Origin: DASPWV01 sp046727855
GTDB lineage: Bacteria; Acidobacteriota; Vicinamibacteria; Vicinamibacterales; UBA2999
Direction: 5' to 3'
DNA length: 11,305 nucleotides
Assembly: GCA_046727855.1 (NCBI GenBank)
Contig: JBKPDL010000173.1
Span: 1 to 11,305, forward strand
In this document: positions 1 to 7,254 of the stretch, piece by piece
Numbering within the stretch: the first letter of the stretch is position 1
Layout of the letters: every line of letters starts with the position of its first letter
The notes under the pieces: generated by a model
What the model was told of the DNA's origin: nothing
Database searches by the model: none
The model's input: the letters and a program-made list of their open reading frames with translations, nothing else
Made by a program: the position numbers and the translations under genes

Positions 1-2
1 CC

Positions 3-77
3 AAACGGCTCGCCGAGCAGCACGAATATCCGTTGCTTGTCACGATGGAGCCAGAGCCGGAGGAGCAACGCGCATGA
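3..77 (+). CDS. clpS: ClpS C-terminal end (partial, start outside window)
   Basis: The reading frame entering the window encodes the last 24 residues of a protein (KRLAEQHEYPLL... ending EEQRA) and stops with TGA at 75-77. The (A/L)AExxxxPLxxTxEP pattern is how the adaptor ClpS normally ends, and the next gene is clpA, its usual operon partner. ClpS binds the N-domain of ClpA and delivers N-degron substrates to the ClpAP protease in the cytoplasm. The stop codon overlaps the clpA start (ATGA), which suggests translational coupling. The identification rests on this short tail plus context; the substrate-binding part lies upstream. Confidence 0.85.
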   Translation, partial: KRLAEQHEYPLLVTMEPEPEEQRA

Positions 78-2392
78 GCCGGACACCTGTTCCCTTTGCG
101 CCCGAGACGCTCGAAAGCATCCGGCGCGCGTTTCGGCTGGCTGCCGATCGTCGCCATGACCTCGTCGGCCTCGAACATCTGCTCTACGCGCTGATCGAAG
201 ATCCGCAGGCGCGTAATCTGCTCAACACCTGCGGCGTCGATTTCGCGCAGCTCGGCCGCGACCTCGACGACGTGTTGAACCGTGCGTTCACGCCGGTGCC
301 GGGCAAGAAAGCCGTGAAGCCGGAATCGACGATCGGCTTCGACCGTGTCGTCGAGCGCGCTGTCGTGCACGCCGCATCCTCGAGCGCGCAGCAGGTCGAC
401 AGCGGTTCGCTCCTCGTGTTCCTGCTGCAGGAAGACGACAGCCAGGCGTCGTATTTCCTCCGCAAACAAGGCGTTGACCGCCTCACGCTGCTGCGCGTCA
501 TTTCGCACGGGACCCAGGAGCCGCGCCCGGCGCGCAAGCAGGAGCCCGGCGAGGAAGGTTCACCCGCCGATCCGTTGGAAGCATTTGCGACCAATCTCGT
601 TGCGCGCGCCGCCAAAGGCGAGATCGATCCGTTGATCGGACGCGAGGCGGAGCTCGAACGCATGGTGCAGGTGCTTTGCCGGCGCCGCAAGAACAACCCG
701 TTGCTGGTCGGCGAGCCGGGCGTCGGCAAAACCGCCTTGGCCGAGGGCTTGGCGCTGAAGATTCATCGCGCCGAAGTCCCCGAGGTGCTGCGCGGATCGA
801 AGGTGTTCGCACTCGATCTCGGCGCGCTGATCGCCGGCACGCGCTACCGCGGTGATTTCGAAGAGCGCGTCAAGCAGGTGCTTCAGCGTCTGGAAAAAGA
901 AGAGAACGCGATTCTCTTCATCGACGAGATCCACACGCTCATCGGCGCCGGGTCGGCGTCGGGCGGGACGATGGACGCGGGCAATCTGCTGAAGCCGGCG
1001 CTGGCTTCAGGTACGCTGCGCTGCATCGGCTCCACGACGTTCGCCGACGTCAAAGTGTCGTTCGACAAAGATCGCGCCCTCTCGCGGCGCTTTCAGAAGA
1101 TCGAGGTGCTGGAGCCGAGCGAATCGGAAACCGTCGCGATCGTGCAGGGGCTCAAAGATCATTACGCGAAGCATCACGGCGTGACGTACTCCGATGACGG
1201 AATTCTCGCGGCCGTGCGGCTCTCCGTTCGGCATCTGCGCGACCTGCACCTGCCGGACAAAGCCATTGACGTGATCGACGAAGCCGGCGCCGCGCAAAAA
1301 CTCCGTCCCCCCGAGCAGCGCGTCGCGGTGATCGGCGTCTCCGAAATCGAGCACATCGTCGCGAAGATGGCGCGCGTCCCGGTGCAGGCCGTTTCCAACG
1401 ACGACAAGCGGGCGTTGCAGAACCTCGAGCACGAGCTCAAACTCGTGATCTACGGCCAGGAGTCGGCGATCGAAGAAGTCGCATCGGCGATCAAGCTCAC
1501 GCGATCCGGTCTCCGTTCGGCCGACAAGACGATCGGCAGTTTCCTGTTCACCGGGCCAACCGGTGTCGGCAAAACGGAACTCGCGCGCCAGCTCGCGCGC
1601 GTGCTGAAGGTGGAGTTCCTGCGCTTCGACATGTCGGAATACATGGAGAAGCACACCGTGTCGCGCCTGATCGGCGCGCCGCCGGGCTACGTGGGCTACG
1701 AAGAGGGCGGATTGCTCATCGACGCCGTCCGCAAATCACCACATGCGGTGCTGCTGCTCGATGAAATCGAGAAGGCGCATCCGGATTTGTTTGCAATTCT
1801 GCTGCAGGTGATGGATCACGCGACGCTCACAGATACCCACGGGCGCAAGGCGGATTTCCGTCACGTGATTTTGATCATGACGACCAACGCCGGCGCACGC
1901 GATCTGTCCGGGCGCAAGCTCGGCTTCAGTGACCCAGGGACAGGCGGCAAGTCCACTGGCATTATCGAAAAGGTTTTCGCACCCGAATTCCGTAACCGTC
2001 TCGATGCGATTGTTCATTTCAAACCGCTCGGCAACCTCGAGATCGCGCGGGTCGTGGACAAGCACGTCGACGAGCTGCGGGCATTGATCCTGGATCGCGG
2101 TTTGACCATCGAGCTCGAGCCCGAGGCCAGGGCGTGGCTGGCCGAGCACGGATTCGACCGCGCGTTCGGCGCGCGTCCCATGGCCCGTCTGATCGAGCGC
2201 ACCATCAAGAAGCCGCTGTCGGAGCTGCTCCTGTTCGGCGATCTCACGGCGGGCGCGTCGATTTCCGTGGTGCGAACCGCAACCGGAATCGAGCTGCAGC
2301 CCCGCCCGCGCGACTCCGTCGATTCCGCGAGGCCGGCCGTGGACGGGGTTCAGGACTCGGCGCCAGAAGCCAAGGACGCGGGAGAGGCGTGA
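74..2392 (+). CDS. clpA: ATP-dependent Clp protease ATP-binding subunit ClpA
   Basis: A 772-aa AAA+ unfoldase that feeds substrates into the ClpP peptidase. Order of domains: double Clp-N repeat (about 1-150, the ClpS-binding region), AAA+ module D1 with Walker A GEPGVGKT at 213-220 and Walker B ending D284-E285, module D2 with Walker A GPTGVGKT at 494-501 and Walker B D563-E564, then the sensor-2 GARP motif in the C-terminal D2-small domain. There is no long ClpB-type coiled-coil M domain between D1 and D2, and the length is close to E. coli ClpA (758 aa), so this is ClpA, not ClpB or ClpC. The ClpP-docking loop carries LGF at 616-618, where E. coli ClpA has IGL. The last ~30 residues are acidic, polar and low-complexity. 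The ATG overlaps the clpS stop; the TGA overlaps the next start (TGATG). Confidence 0.97.
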   Translation: MSRTPVPFAPETLESIRRAFRLAADRRHDLVGLEHLLYALIEDPQARNLLNTCGVDFAQLGRDLDDVLNRAFTPVPGKKAVKPESTIGFDRVVERAVVHAASSSAQQVDSGSLLVFLLQEDDSQASYFLRKQGVDRLTLLRVISHGTQEPRPARKQEPGEEGSPADPLEAFATNLVARAAKGEIDPLIGREAELERMVQVLCRRRKNNPLLVGEPGVGKTALAEGLALKIHRAEVPEVLRGSKVFALDLGALIAGTRYRGDFEERVKQVLQRLEKEENAILFIDEIHTLIGAGSASGGTMDAGNLLKPALASGTLRCIGSTTFADVKVSFDKDRALSRRFQKIEVLEPSESETVAIVQGLKDHYAKHHGVTYSDDGILAAVRLSVRHLRDLHLPDKAIDVIDEAGAAQKLRPPEQRVAVIGVSEIEHIVAKMARVPVQAVSNDDKRALQNLEHELKLVIYGQESAIEEVASAIKLTRSGLRSADKTIGSFLFTGPTGVGKTELARQLARVLKVEFLRFDMSEYMEKHTVSRLIGAPPGYVGYEEGGLLIDAVRKSPHAVLLLDEIEKAHPDLFAILLQVMDHATLTDTHGRKADFRHVILIMTTNAGARDLSGRKLGFSDPGTGGKSTGIIEKVFAPEFRNRLDAIVHFKPLGNLEIARVVDKHVDELRALILDRGLTIELEPEARAWLAEHGFDRAFGARPMARLIERTIKKPLSELLLFGDLTAGASISVVRTATGIELQPRPRDSVDSARPAVDGVQDSAPEAKDAGEA

Positions 2393-2625
2393 TGGAGATT
2401 GTGCGCGAGCGATTCTTCGACGACTCGAAGTTCTATCACGCTACGCTGGCCCTCCGCAGCCGCACCACCGAAATGCATAGCGTGCTGACCGCGCTAACAG
2501 CGGACGAGCGCGACGCCGTAGGCGCCGCGCTCGCGAGAGCTCTGGATGAAATCGGCGCGCTCGTGAACCCGCGGCTCGAGATCGAGCGCGAGCGCCTCTC
2601 ACACCCGCAGCCGATCACCGGTTAG
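2392..2625 (+). CDS. small hypothetical protein coupled to clpA
   Basis: A 77-aa protein (MEIVRERFFDDSKFYHATLA...). Its ATG shares one base with the clpA stop (TGATG), which is strong evidence for translation by coupling and membership of the clpS-clpA operon. It is mostly helical and charged, with no signal peptide, membrane segment or cysteine. I do not recognise the family. Being coupled to a ClpA operon it could be an accessory or substrate-related protein, but that is only context. The longer in-frame extension upstream (from 2134) lies wholly inside clpA and is not needed. Confidence 0.75.
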   Translation: MEIVRERFFDDSKFYHATLALRSRTTEMHSVLTALTADERDAVGAALARALDEIGALVNPRLEIERERLSHPQPITG

Positions 2626-2641
2626 GCCGAGGCGCGGAGCG

Positions 2642-3613
2642 CTAACGCATCGGCGGCTGCGCCGGCGCTTCCACTTCCGTATTCGCCGCTGCGTCTGCAT
2701 ACACCACCGTAGATGTCGCGGCGGTGAGCTTGGCGCCTTGCTCGAGCAGCATGCGCATGAGACGTTGATGCCGGCGGTCTGCAGCCACGAGCAACGGCGT
2801 CCAACCGTCGTCGCTCGTCGTCTCGATATCGGCATCGTCCTCGAGGAGATCGTGAACGATCTCCTCGCTGCCCGCGTCGGCGGCCGCGAGCAGTGCGGTC
2901 CAGCCTTCTGGGTTTCGCTGATTCGGATCCGCCCCGCCTGCGAGCAGCTCGCGGACGACATCGGCCTGGTTGGTTCGAGCCGCGAGCATCAACGGTGTCC
3001 ATCCCTCGGCATTCGTGTTGGCGGGATCGGCGCGGTTGGCAAGCAGTGGCGCCACGACCTCCACACTCTTCGCCTCTACGCCCGCGATCAGCGCGTTCCA
3101 TCCATTCGCGGCGGTCGCGTTCGGGTCCACGCCGTAATCAAGCAGTAGGTTTACGGTCCCGACCTGGCGCGCACGGGCCGCAGCCATCAGCGGTGTGCAG
3201 CCCTCCCGTGTCGCCGTGCCCGGATCCACGCCCGCCTGGACCAGTGCACGAACTGACGGCACGCTGCCGCTTTGGGCCGCGGCATGCACGGCGGTCCAGC
3301 CATCCGGTTTGGCGAGCGTCGGGTTGGCGCCGCGACTGAGGAGCGTCGAGACAATCGCGTCGTGCCCGGCGCTCGCGGCCGCGATTAATGCCGTTGCGCC
3401 ATCCTTGTTCCGGCTGTCGATTGCAGTGCCGTTCGAGAGCAGTGATTCGACCTTGCGCGCGTCGCCGCTAGCCGCGGCGGCGATCAATTGGTCGGTCGGA
3501 TGCTGCACGAACGAAGTGTACGTCCGGGCGGCCGGGCTGGCGGCGCAGCCCGGCAACACCAATCCGCACGTGATAAAGAGCGCCGCGACGAGAGTCTTCC
3601 AACGACCGAACAT
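2642..3613 (-). CDS. ankyrin-repeat lipoprotein
   Basis: A 323-aa protein. Residues 1-22 form a lipoprotein signal peptide with basic N-region (MFGRWK), hydrophobic core and lipobox L20-P21-G22-C23, so the mature protein should be lipidated on Cys23 and membrane-anchored outside the cytoplasm. Residues ~41-300 are eight consecutive 33-residue ankyrin units; the central ones show the consensus G-W-T-P/A-L-x-x-A-A and LL-x-x-G-A-D-P-N, and the first and last look like capping repeats. A short Ala/Pro-rich tail ends in PPMR. Ankyrin stacks bind other proteins; the partner cannot be read from sequence. A GAGAGGG ribosome-binding site lies 10 nt before the ATG. The gene converges on the clp operon with only 16 nt between stops, and both stop codons lie in short inverted arms (GTTAG 2621-2625, CTAAC 2642-2646), possibly a weak shared terminator. 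Confidence 0.9.
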   Translation of the reverse strand: MFGRWKTLVAALFITCGLVLPGCAASPAARTYTSFVQHPTDQLIAAAASGDARKVESLLSNGTAIDSRNKDGATALIAAASAGHDAIVSTLLSRGANPTLAKPDGWTAVHAAAQSGSVPSVRALVQAGVDPGTATREGCTPLMAAARARQVGTVNLLLDYGVDPNATAANGWNALIAGVEAKSVEVVAPLLANRADPANTNAEGWTPLMLAARTNQADVVRELLAGGADPNQRNPEGWTALLAAADAGSEEIVHDLLEDDADIETTSDDGWTPLLVAADRRHQRLMRMLLEQGAKLTAATSTVVYADAAANTEVEAPAQPPMR

Positions 3614-3712
3614 GAATTAAGTGCCCTCTCACGGACGAGTCAAGAAACGGCTCACCCGGATATACGCGGGGAGGGTGCAATGAGGAGGCCAGCAGCGCCA
3701 CTGCCGAAAGGG

Positions 3713-4060
3713 CTAGCGCAGCGGCAAACCGACCTCGAGACCGAACCCTCCGTGGACGCGAATGGCCCGGACCGCTGGGAAGACGCTCTGAATAATGGGT
3801 AGTCCGTAGCCAGACTCAGGCAGGCTCTGGGTGTCGGCGGGATCGATTTGGGAGCTTGGCGGTTGGGATGACGAACCCCTTCCCTCCATCGCTGATGCGG
3901 AGAATGAGCCTCACCGCGGTCATCGGCGGCCTCGCGCACATGGTCCTGAACGGCCCGACCGTTCCGTACGTGTTCAACACGGTGTGGGCCGCGTACCCAC
4001 GCCGCAACGATGTCAGTACTGTTCGTGTATTTGAACCGGCCGGTCACGATCGCCGAACGC
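3713..4060 (-). pseudogene. frameshifted remnant of a histidine-kinase ATPase (HATPase_c) domain
   Basis: No single reading frame covers this stretch, but pieces of a kinase ATPase domain appear in order in three minus-strand frames: DHVREAADDRGE (about 3915-3955), then RLILRISDGGKGF (about 3870-3912), resembling the strand plus G1 box (DxGxGF), then ESGYGLPIIQSVF followed by FGLEVGLPLR and a stop (3713-3835), resembling the G2 box (GxGLxI) and last strands. Moving between pieces needs two frame changes. It lies on the same strand just after the HisKA/receiver/Hpt gene, which itself lacks an ATPase domain, so the two may once have belonged to one signalling locus. The 5' limit is uncertain. 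Sequencing errors could mimic decay, although two are needed and neither is at a long homopolymer. Confidence 0.5.
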
Positions 4061-4097
4061 GAGCCGCTGTTTGCGATTGCCGCTTTGCCGACGGCGG

Positions 4098-5030
4098 TTA
4101 CGCTGACGCAGGACGAATCCGGACCTGGACGTTCGCAAGGTAGGCGTCGAGCTCGCTGACCAGGCGCTCCATCGCGGCCGCGTCGTGCTGATGCGCCGCG
4201 CGCTCGATGTCGCCGCCGATCCGGCTGATGGCGGCAAAGCCGTAGCTTCTGCCGGTTCCCTTGAGCTTGTGGCCAATCGACTGGATGCGCGCGAAGTTTG
4301 CCTCCTCGAGCAACGATCTCATCATCGCAACCTCTTCGCGTCGATTGTCGAGAAACGCGGGCACGAGCGGCGCGGTGTCCTCATCGTCGATCACGACGAC
4401 GTCGGGTTCTTCCTCCGGTGGTGTGATGGCATTGCCGATCGCCGATAGAGCCACCACCGGCGTCGGCCGCGCGCCGCGCGCGAGATCGGCGGCGCGAATG
4501 GAATGCGCGGCCGTGGCGCCATCCAGGCCGGGCAAGTCCACATCCATCAATACGAGATCGTACGGTTGACTGCAGGCTTGCGCGACTGCACGCTCGCCGT
4601 CGGCGACAACGTCGAGTGTCGCATTGGTGCCTTTGAGATACGCCTGCACGAGAACGGCAATGTCGGGCGCGTCATCCACGAGCAGGATGCGCGGCGACGA
4701 ACCGGCGGTGAGCCGTCGAATGACGCCGAGCAGCGTTTCCCGATCGAACGGTTTGTCGACTCGCGCGGCGGCGATCGAGCACAGATCGGCGAGCTGCGCG
4801 GGCCCGTCGATGTTTTCGTGCTCCTGATAGGCGTCGAGATGCTGTGCGATGTTCAGCAGACGTTCGGTGGCGTTGCGACACGCCTGCACGCACGTGCGCT
4901 GCCGATCGGTGAGATCGCCGTCGAGCAGGACGGTAATCATCCCGAGCAGGACGTTCAGCGGATTCAACAGGTCGTGCCGAAGCTGCCGCAAACCCGCTGC
5001 GCCGATGCTCCCGTGCTCCGTTATCGACAT
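4098..5030 (-). CDS. HisKA-receiver-Hpt hybrid signalling protein without ATPase domain
   Basis: A 310-aa cytoplasmic two-component protein. Residues 12-70 look like a HisKA dimerisation helix pair with the H-box RHDLLNPLN (His19). Residues 113-197 hold receiver strands 1-4: ILLVDDAPDI with acidic pair D119-D120, phospho-acceptor D163 in LVLMDVDLPG, and S196 after strand 4 (VVALS). Residues 221-305 are an Hpt domain with phosphorylatable His in SIGHKLKGTGRSYGF (His254). There is no HATPase domain, so it cannot autophosphorylate alone and should relay phosphate from another kinase. The receiver lacks its usual C-terminal Lys-Pro segment, yet a matching segment (DKPFDRETLLGVIRRL, Lys93-Pro94) lies before strand 1. 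An AGGAGG is 16 nt upstream of the ATG, farther than usual, with no alternative in-frame start closer. Confidence 0.85.
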   Translation of the reverse strand: MSITEHGSIGAAGLRQLRHDLLNPLNVLLGMITVLLDGDLTDRQRTCVQACRNATERLLNIAQHLDAYQEHENIDGPAQLADLCSIAAARVDKPFDRETLLGVIRRLTAGSSPRILLVDDAPDIAVLVQAYLKGTNATLDVVADGERAVAQACSQPYDLVLMDVDLPGLDGATAAHSIRAADLARGARPTPVVALSAIGNAITPPEEEPDVVVIDDEDTAPLVPAFLDNRREEVAMMRSLLEEANFARIQSIGHKLKGTGRSYGFAAISRIGGDIERAAHQHDAAAMERLVSELDAYLANVQVRIRPASA

Positions 5031-5788
5031 GAACCGCTTATGCCAGCCTCCTGCGCTTGACCACCACTACCGTCAAGCTGCGCGTGGAACAACGTGACGA
5101 ACGATCCTGAACGCGCGAGATCGCTGTCGAGCGAGCGCGCCGTGTGTTGCATGGCGGCGGCAGGACCGTGTGAACGAGTGTTTCGCCAGCAAGCGCACCG
5201 CCGGCGAGTACACTCGCAGCGTCTTCAATCTGCGACCGGCGCACAACTTCGACCATTCGACGCGGAAATAGCAAGATGAGCGCCACATCAGCGGGCTTTC
5301 GCCAGCGTAGTTCTGGGATCACGACATCGCGCGAGCGTCTGATGAGCTAACGTCTGTGCCCAGATCTGGAAGGGAAGCACGCAATGCAGACAGCACAGTT
5401 CCGCGAGCGGTAATTCCGCCCACGGCAGGCGTGGGCATCGCGGTTGCAGAGCGGACGCCACAGACAACGTCGCAATGCCGGTTCTCAGTGCCAGCAGTGA
5501 TCTCTCGCATGCCGCCGATCGCGTCGGCACCGCCTGCACCGGACGCTCAGCGTCATTCAAGATGCGACGCACGCCTCTCGAGCCGACCGAGCTCGTAGTC
5601 AGGATTTCGAACGGACGAGGAATCGAGCCGGTTTGAAGGGCCACGGGGGGACCCGTGACCTCTTCAAGCTAGCGGGGTTGGCTGCGCGGTTAACGCGATC
5701 AGCTTCTATGTTGCAGCTTCAGCCTCGCGCTGAGCGCTGAGAGCCGAAAGCCGTGCGGATTCACTCCCAACCCAGGTCAATCCAGCGC
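5031..5788. other. intergenic region with no convincing gene
   Basis: About 750 bp between two minus-strand genes. Several ORFs of 60-120 codons exist on both strands, but their translations are Arg/Ser/Ala-rich, have no recognisable motif and no good start context, so I treat them as chance. Two secondary-structure signals are listed separately (5639-5660 and 5729-5793). The 5' part presumably holds the promoter of the 4098-5030 gene, but no clear -35/-10 pair stands out. The long gene-free stretch could be a decayed gene, but I found no fragment good enough to name. Confidence 0.5.
5639..5660. repeat. hairpin in the intergenic region
   Basis: CACGGG (5642-5647) pairs with CCCGTG (5652-5657) around the loop GGGA, and GG/CC extend the stem beyond one mismatch. 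No T-run follows on either strand, so it is not a standard intrinsic terminator. Function unknown. Confidence 0.4.
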
Positions 5789-5793
5789 TCAGC
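5729..5793 (-). terminator. 11-bp inverted repeat containing the stop codon of the 5789-6283 gene
   Basis: GCTGAGCGCTG (5729-5739) is the exact reverse complement of CAGCGCTCAGC (5783-5793), separated by 43 nt. The distal arm contains the TGA stop of the upstream minus-strand gene. The position suggests an RNA 3'-end structure that blocks read-through or stabilises the mRNA. There is no U-tract, so a classical intrinsic terminator is not shown. Confidence 0.4.
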
Positions 5794-6283
5794 TCGCGAC
5801 GTACATATCGTCGATGGCTTCGCGAGCCTGCTTTTCCCGGATCCGGTTCTGCACCTGCCTGAACGTGCGATAGGCAGTGATCACCGCGAGTGCTGCCGGC
5901 ACGCCCTGCTTCACAGGACGCGGCACCTGATCGACAGCCGTGGCGACGCGCTGGCTCGCGCTTCGGACCGTTTCCTCGACACGATGCCCGGCGTCGGCGA
6001 CGCGCTGCCCCGTCGAGCGAAGCGAATCTTCCACGCGCTGGACGCCATCGCGAACCGAGCCGGCCACCGCGTTGACCTTGCTCGTCACATCGCGAACGTC
6101 GCCGACGACCAGATTCACCTTGGCCTGCGCATCTTCGACGAAGCCTTCCAACTTCTCCTGCGCCGTTGCCACGGTCGCGGTCATCCTGCGCACAGCGATC
6201 AGCAGACCGACGAGTACGCCGACCTGTACGAGCGTCTGCACGGCGATCGAGATCGCCAGCATTGCAGCCCATGTCTCGCTCAT
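5789..6283 (-). CDS. membrane-anchored coiled-coil protein (DUF948-like)
   Basis: A 164-aa protein. Residues ~8-32 form one hydrophobic membrane segment, followed by ~75 residues of heptad-like sequence rich in Val, Asp, Arg and Gln (AQEKLEGFVEDAQAKVNLVV...SVRDGVQRVEDSLRS), then a second moderately hydrophobic stretch (GVPAALAVITAYRTF, ~128-142) and a charged tail ending DDMYVAS. This is the general layout of DUF948 / apolipoprotein-like envelope proteins; the function of that group is not established. The chosen ATG has GGGAGGG 8 nt upstream and lies 4 nt after the stop of the YtxH-like gene, so the two are co-translated. Longer in-frame extensions upstream run into that gene and are rejected. 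Confidence 0.8.
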   Translation of the reverse strand: MSETWAAMLAISIAVQTLVQVGVLVGLLIAVRRMTATVATAQEKLEGFVEDAQAKVNLVVGDVRDVTSKVNAVAGSVRDGVQRVEDSLRSTGQRVADAGHRVEETVRSASQRVATAVDQVPRPVKQGVPAALAVITAYRTFRQVQNRIREKQAREAIDDMYVAS

Positions 6284-6287
6284 AGCA

Positions 6288-6740
6288 TTACCCTCCCAGC
6301 GGTTCTTCGAAACCGCGATCGATTCCGGAGATCTCTGAAACCGACGCCGTGAGCGGGTGCGCAGACGACTGCGATCGCGACGCCCAGTTACGGCTCGTGC
6401 GGAACGCCCGGCGTCCCTGTTCGAACACCGACGTTGCGCGCTGCAGCGCGTCCTCAGCGATGGAACGCCCGTTGTCAATCAGATGCGAGAGCCGTTCGCT
6501 CCCGTCGCTCGCGTAGCGACGCAGCGACGAGCGCAGCTCGGTGCCGCGCATCGGCGCGTACATCAACGCCAGCGCCGCGCCGATGCACGCACCGGCACAC
6601 GCGCCGGCCGCGAACGACGACCAGGACGTGAGCGACTCGGTCGAGGAAGTGGACCAGGACGGCATGTCCGAGGGCGAAGAAGACGACGAGCCCATCGAGC
6701 TCGCAGGAAGCGACGGGTTGTAAACGGGATCGATTGGCAT
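6288..6740 (-). CDS. YtxH-domain protein
   Basis: A 150-aa protein. Residues 1-40 are a Ser/Pro-rich, probably disordered leader. Residues ~42-62 (FAAGACAGACIGAALALMYAP) are a glycine-zipper-like membrane segment running into APMRGTELRSSLRRY, which is the YtxH signature: a hydrophobic GxxxG helix followed by APxxGxExRxxL. An amphipathic helical part (80-120) and a variable tail follow. YtxH proteins are small general-stress membrane proteins of unknown mechanism. AAAGGA lies 8 nt before the ATG. It follows the LysM gene by 41 nt and precedes the coiled-coil membrane gene by 4 nt, so the three probably form an operon. Confidence 0.85.
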   Translation of the reverse strand: MPIDPVYNPSLPASSMGSSSSSPSDMPSWSTSSTESLTSWSSFAAGACAGACIGAALALMYAPMRGTELRSSLRRYASDGSERLSHLIDNGRSIAEDALQRATSVFEQGRRAFRTSRNWASRSQSSAHPLTASVSEISGIDRGFEEPLGG

Positions 6741-6781
6741 AAGGATCGTCCTTTCGTGATCAAGAATCGGCGGGCCTCCGC

Positions 6782-7177
6782 CTACACCTTCGCGGGTATT
6801 TTGAGCACCTGGCCCGGTTTGATGAGATCGGGATCGGTCAACTGATCGCGGTTGGCCTCGAAGATTTGCATGTAGGCGTTAGCGTTTCCGAGGTGCTCTT
6901 TCGCGATCTTGCTGAGCGTGTCGCCCGCTTTCACCGTGTAGGTGCTCACGTCCACGGCGGTCGTCGCCGCAGCACCCGGGGCCACCTTGATGTCCCCGAC
7001 GATGTCGTTCCTCCAGTCAGGCACGGTCTTGATTGCGTCCCATATGCGGTTCGCCTCGTCTTGGCTGTTCACGATTCCCTGAAAGTAGAGCTTTCCATCG
7101 CGTTCGTCGGCCGAGCCTTGCATACGGAATCCTTTTGCCACCTGAATGGCGTGCGCATACTTATCGCGGAGCGTCAT
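6782..7177 (-). CDS. BON-LysM domain protein (Kbp/YgaU-like)
   Basis: A 131-aa protein without a signal peptide. Residues ~5-66 resemble a BON domain (KLYFQGIVNSQDEANRIWDAIK...GDIKV), a short Ala/Thr linker follows, and residues 79-128 are a full LysM domain (YTVKAGDTLSKIAKEHLG ... LIKPGQVLKIP). The same BON-then-LysM order occurs in E. coli Kbp (YgaU, 149 aa), a cytoplasmic potassium-binding protein, so a K+ or osmotic-stress role is more likely than peptidoglycan binding; this is inference from architecture. A strong GGAGG lies 6 nt upstream of the ATG. It is the first gene of a likely operon with the YtxH-like and coiled-coil genes. Confidence 0.9.
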   Translation of the reverse strand: MTLRDKYAHAIQVAKGFRMQGSADERDGKLYFQGIVNSQDEANRIWDAIKTVPDWRNDIVGDIKVAPGAAATTAVDVSTYTVKAGDTLSKIAKEHLGNANAYMQIFEANRDQLTDPDLIKPGQVLKIPAKV

Positions 7178-7228
7178 TGGCTACCTCCGGCATATCCAAA
7201 GCAAAGTAGGTTCCTGAACGGCTGGCTG

Positions 7229-7254
7229 CGTGTAAATCGCGATCGATTTACACG
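7229..7254. repeat. 11-bp perfect inverted repeat with a 4-nt spacer
   Basis: CGTGTAAATCG (7229-7239) and CGATTTACACG (7244-7254) are exact reverse complements around CGAT. It overlaps the stop codon of the zinc-ribbon gene (7248-7250) and lies 52 nt upstream of the BON-LysM start. It is AT-richer than its surroundings. It could be an RNA hairpin between the two genes or a dimeric repressor operator for the downstream operon. No U-tract follows. Confidence 0.6.

Noticed and set aside
1007..1654. Long minus-strand ORFs (up to 215 codons) opposite clpA
   Set aside because: They lie wholly within the well-supported clpA gene, have no recognisable motifs and follow from high-GC codon usage.
3614..3640. 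TTGACT and TTAATT spaced 17 nt upstream of the ankyrin gene on the minus strand, promoter-like
   Set aside because: The -10-like box would end one base before the ATG, so transcription would start inside the gene; it also matches the consensus at only three of six bases.
3856..4143. Plus-strand ORF with a hydrophobic start (MTNPFPPSLMRRMSLTAV)
   Set aside because: The minus strand of the same region carries ATPase-domain motifs; the plus ORF has no family resemblance and overlaps the end of the 4098-5030 gene.
5288..5644. 118-codon minus-strand ORF in the gene-free region
   Set aside because: No ribosome-binding site, no motif, and Cys/Arg/Pro-rich composition typical of chance ORFs in GC-rich DNA.
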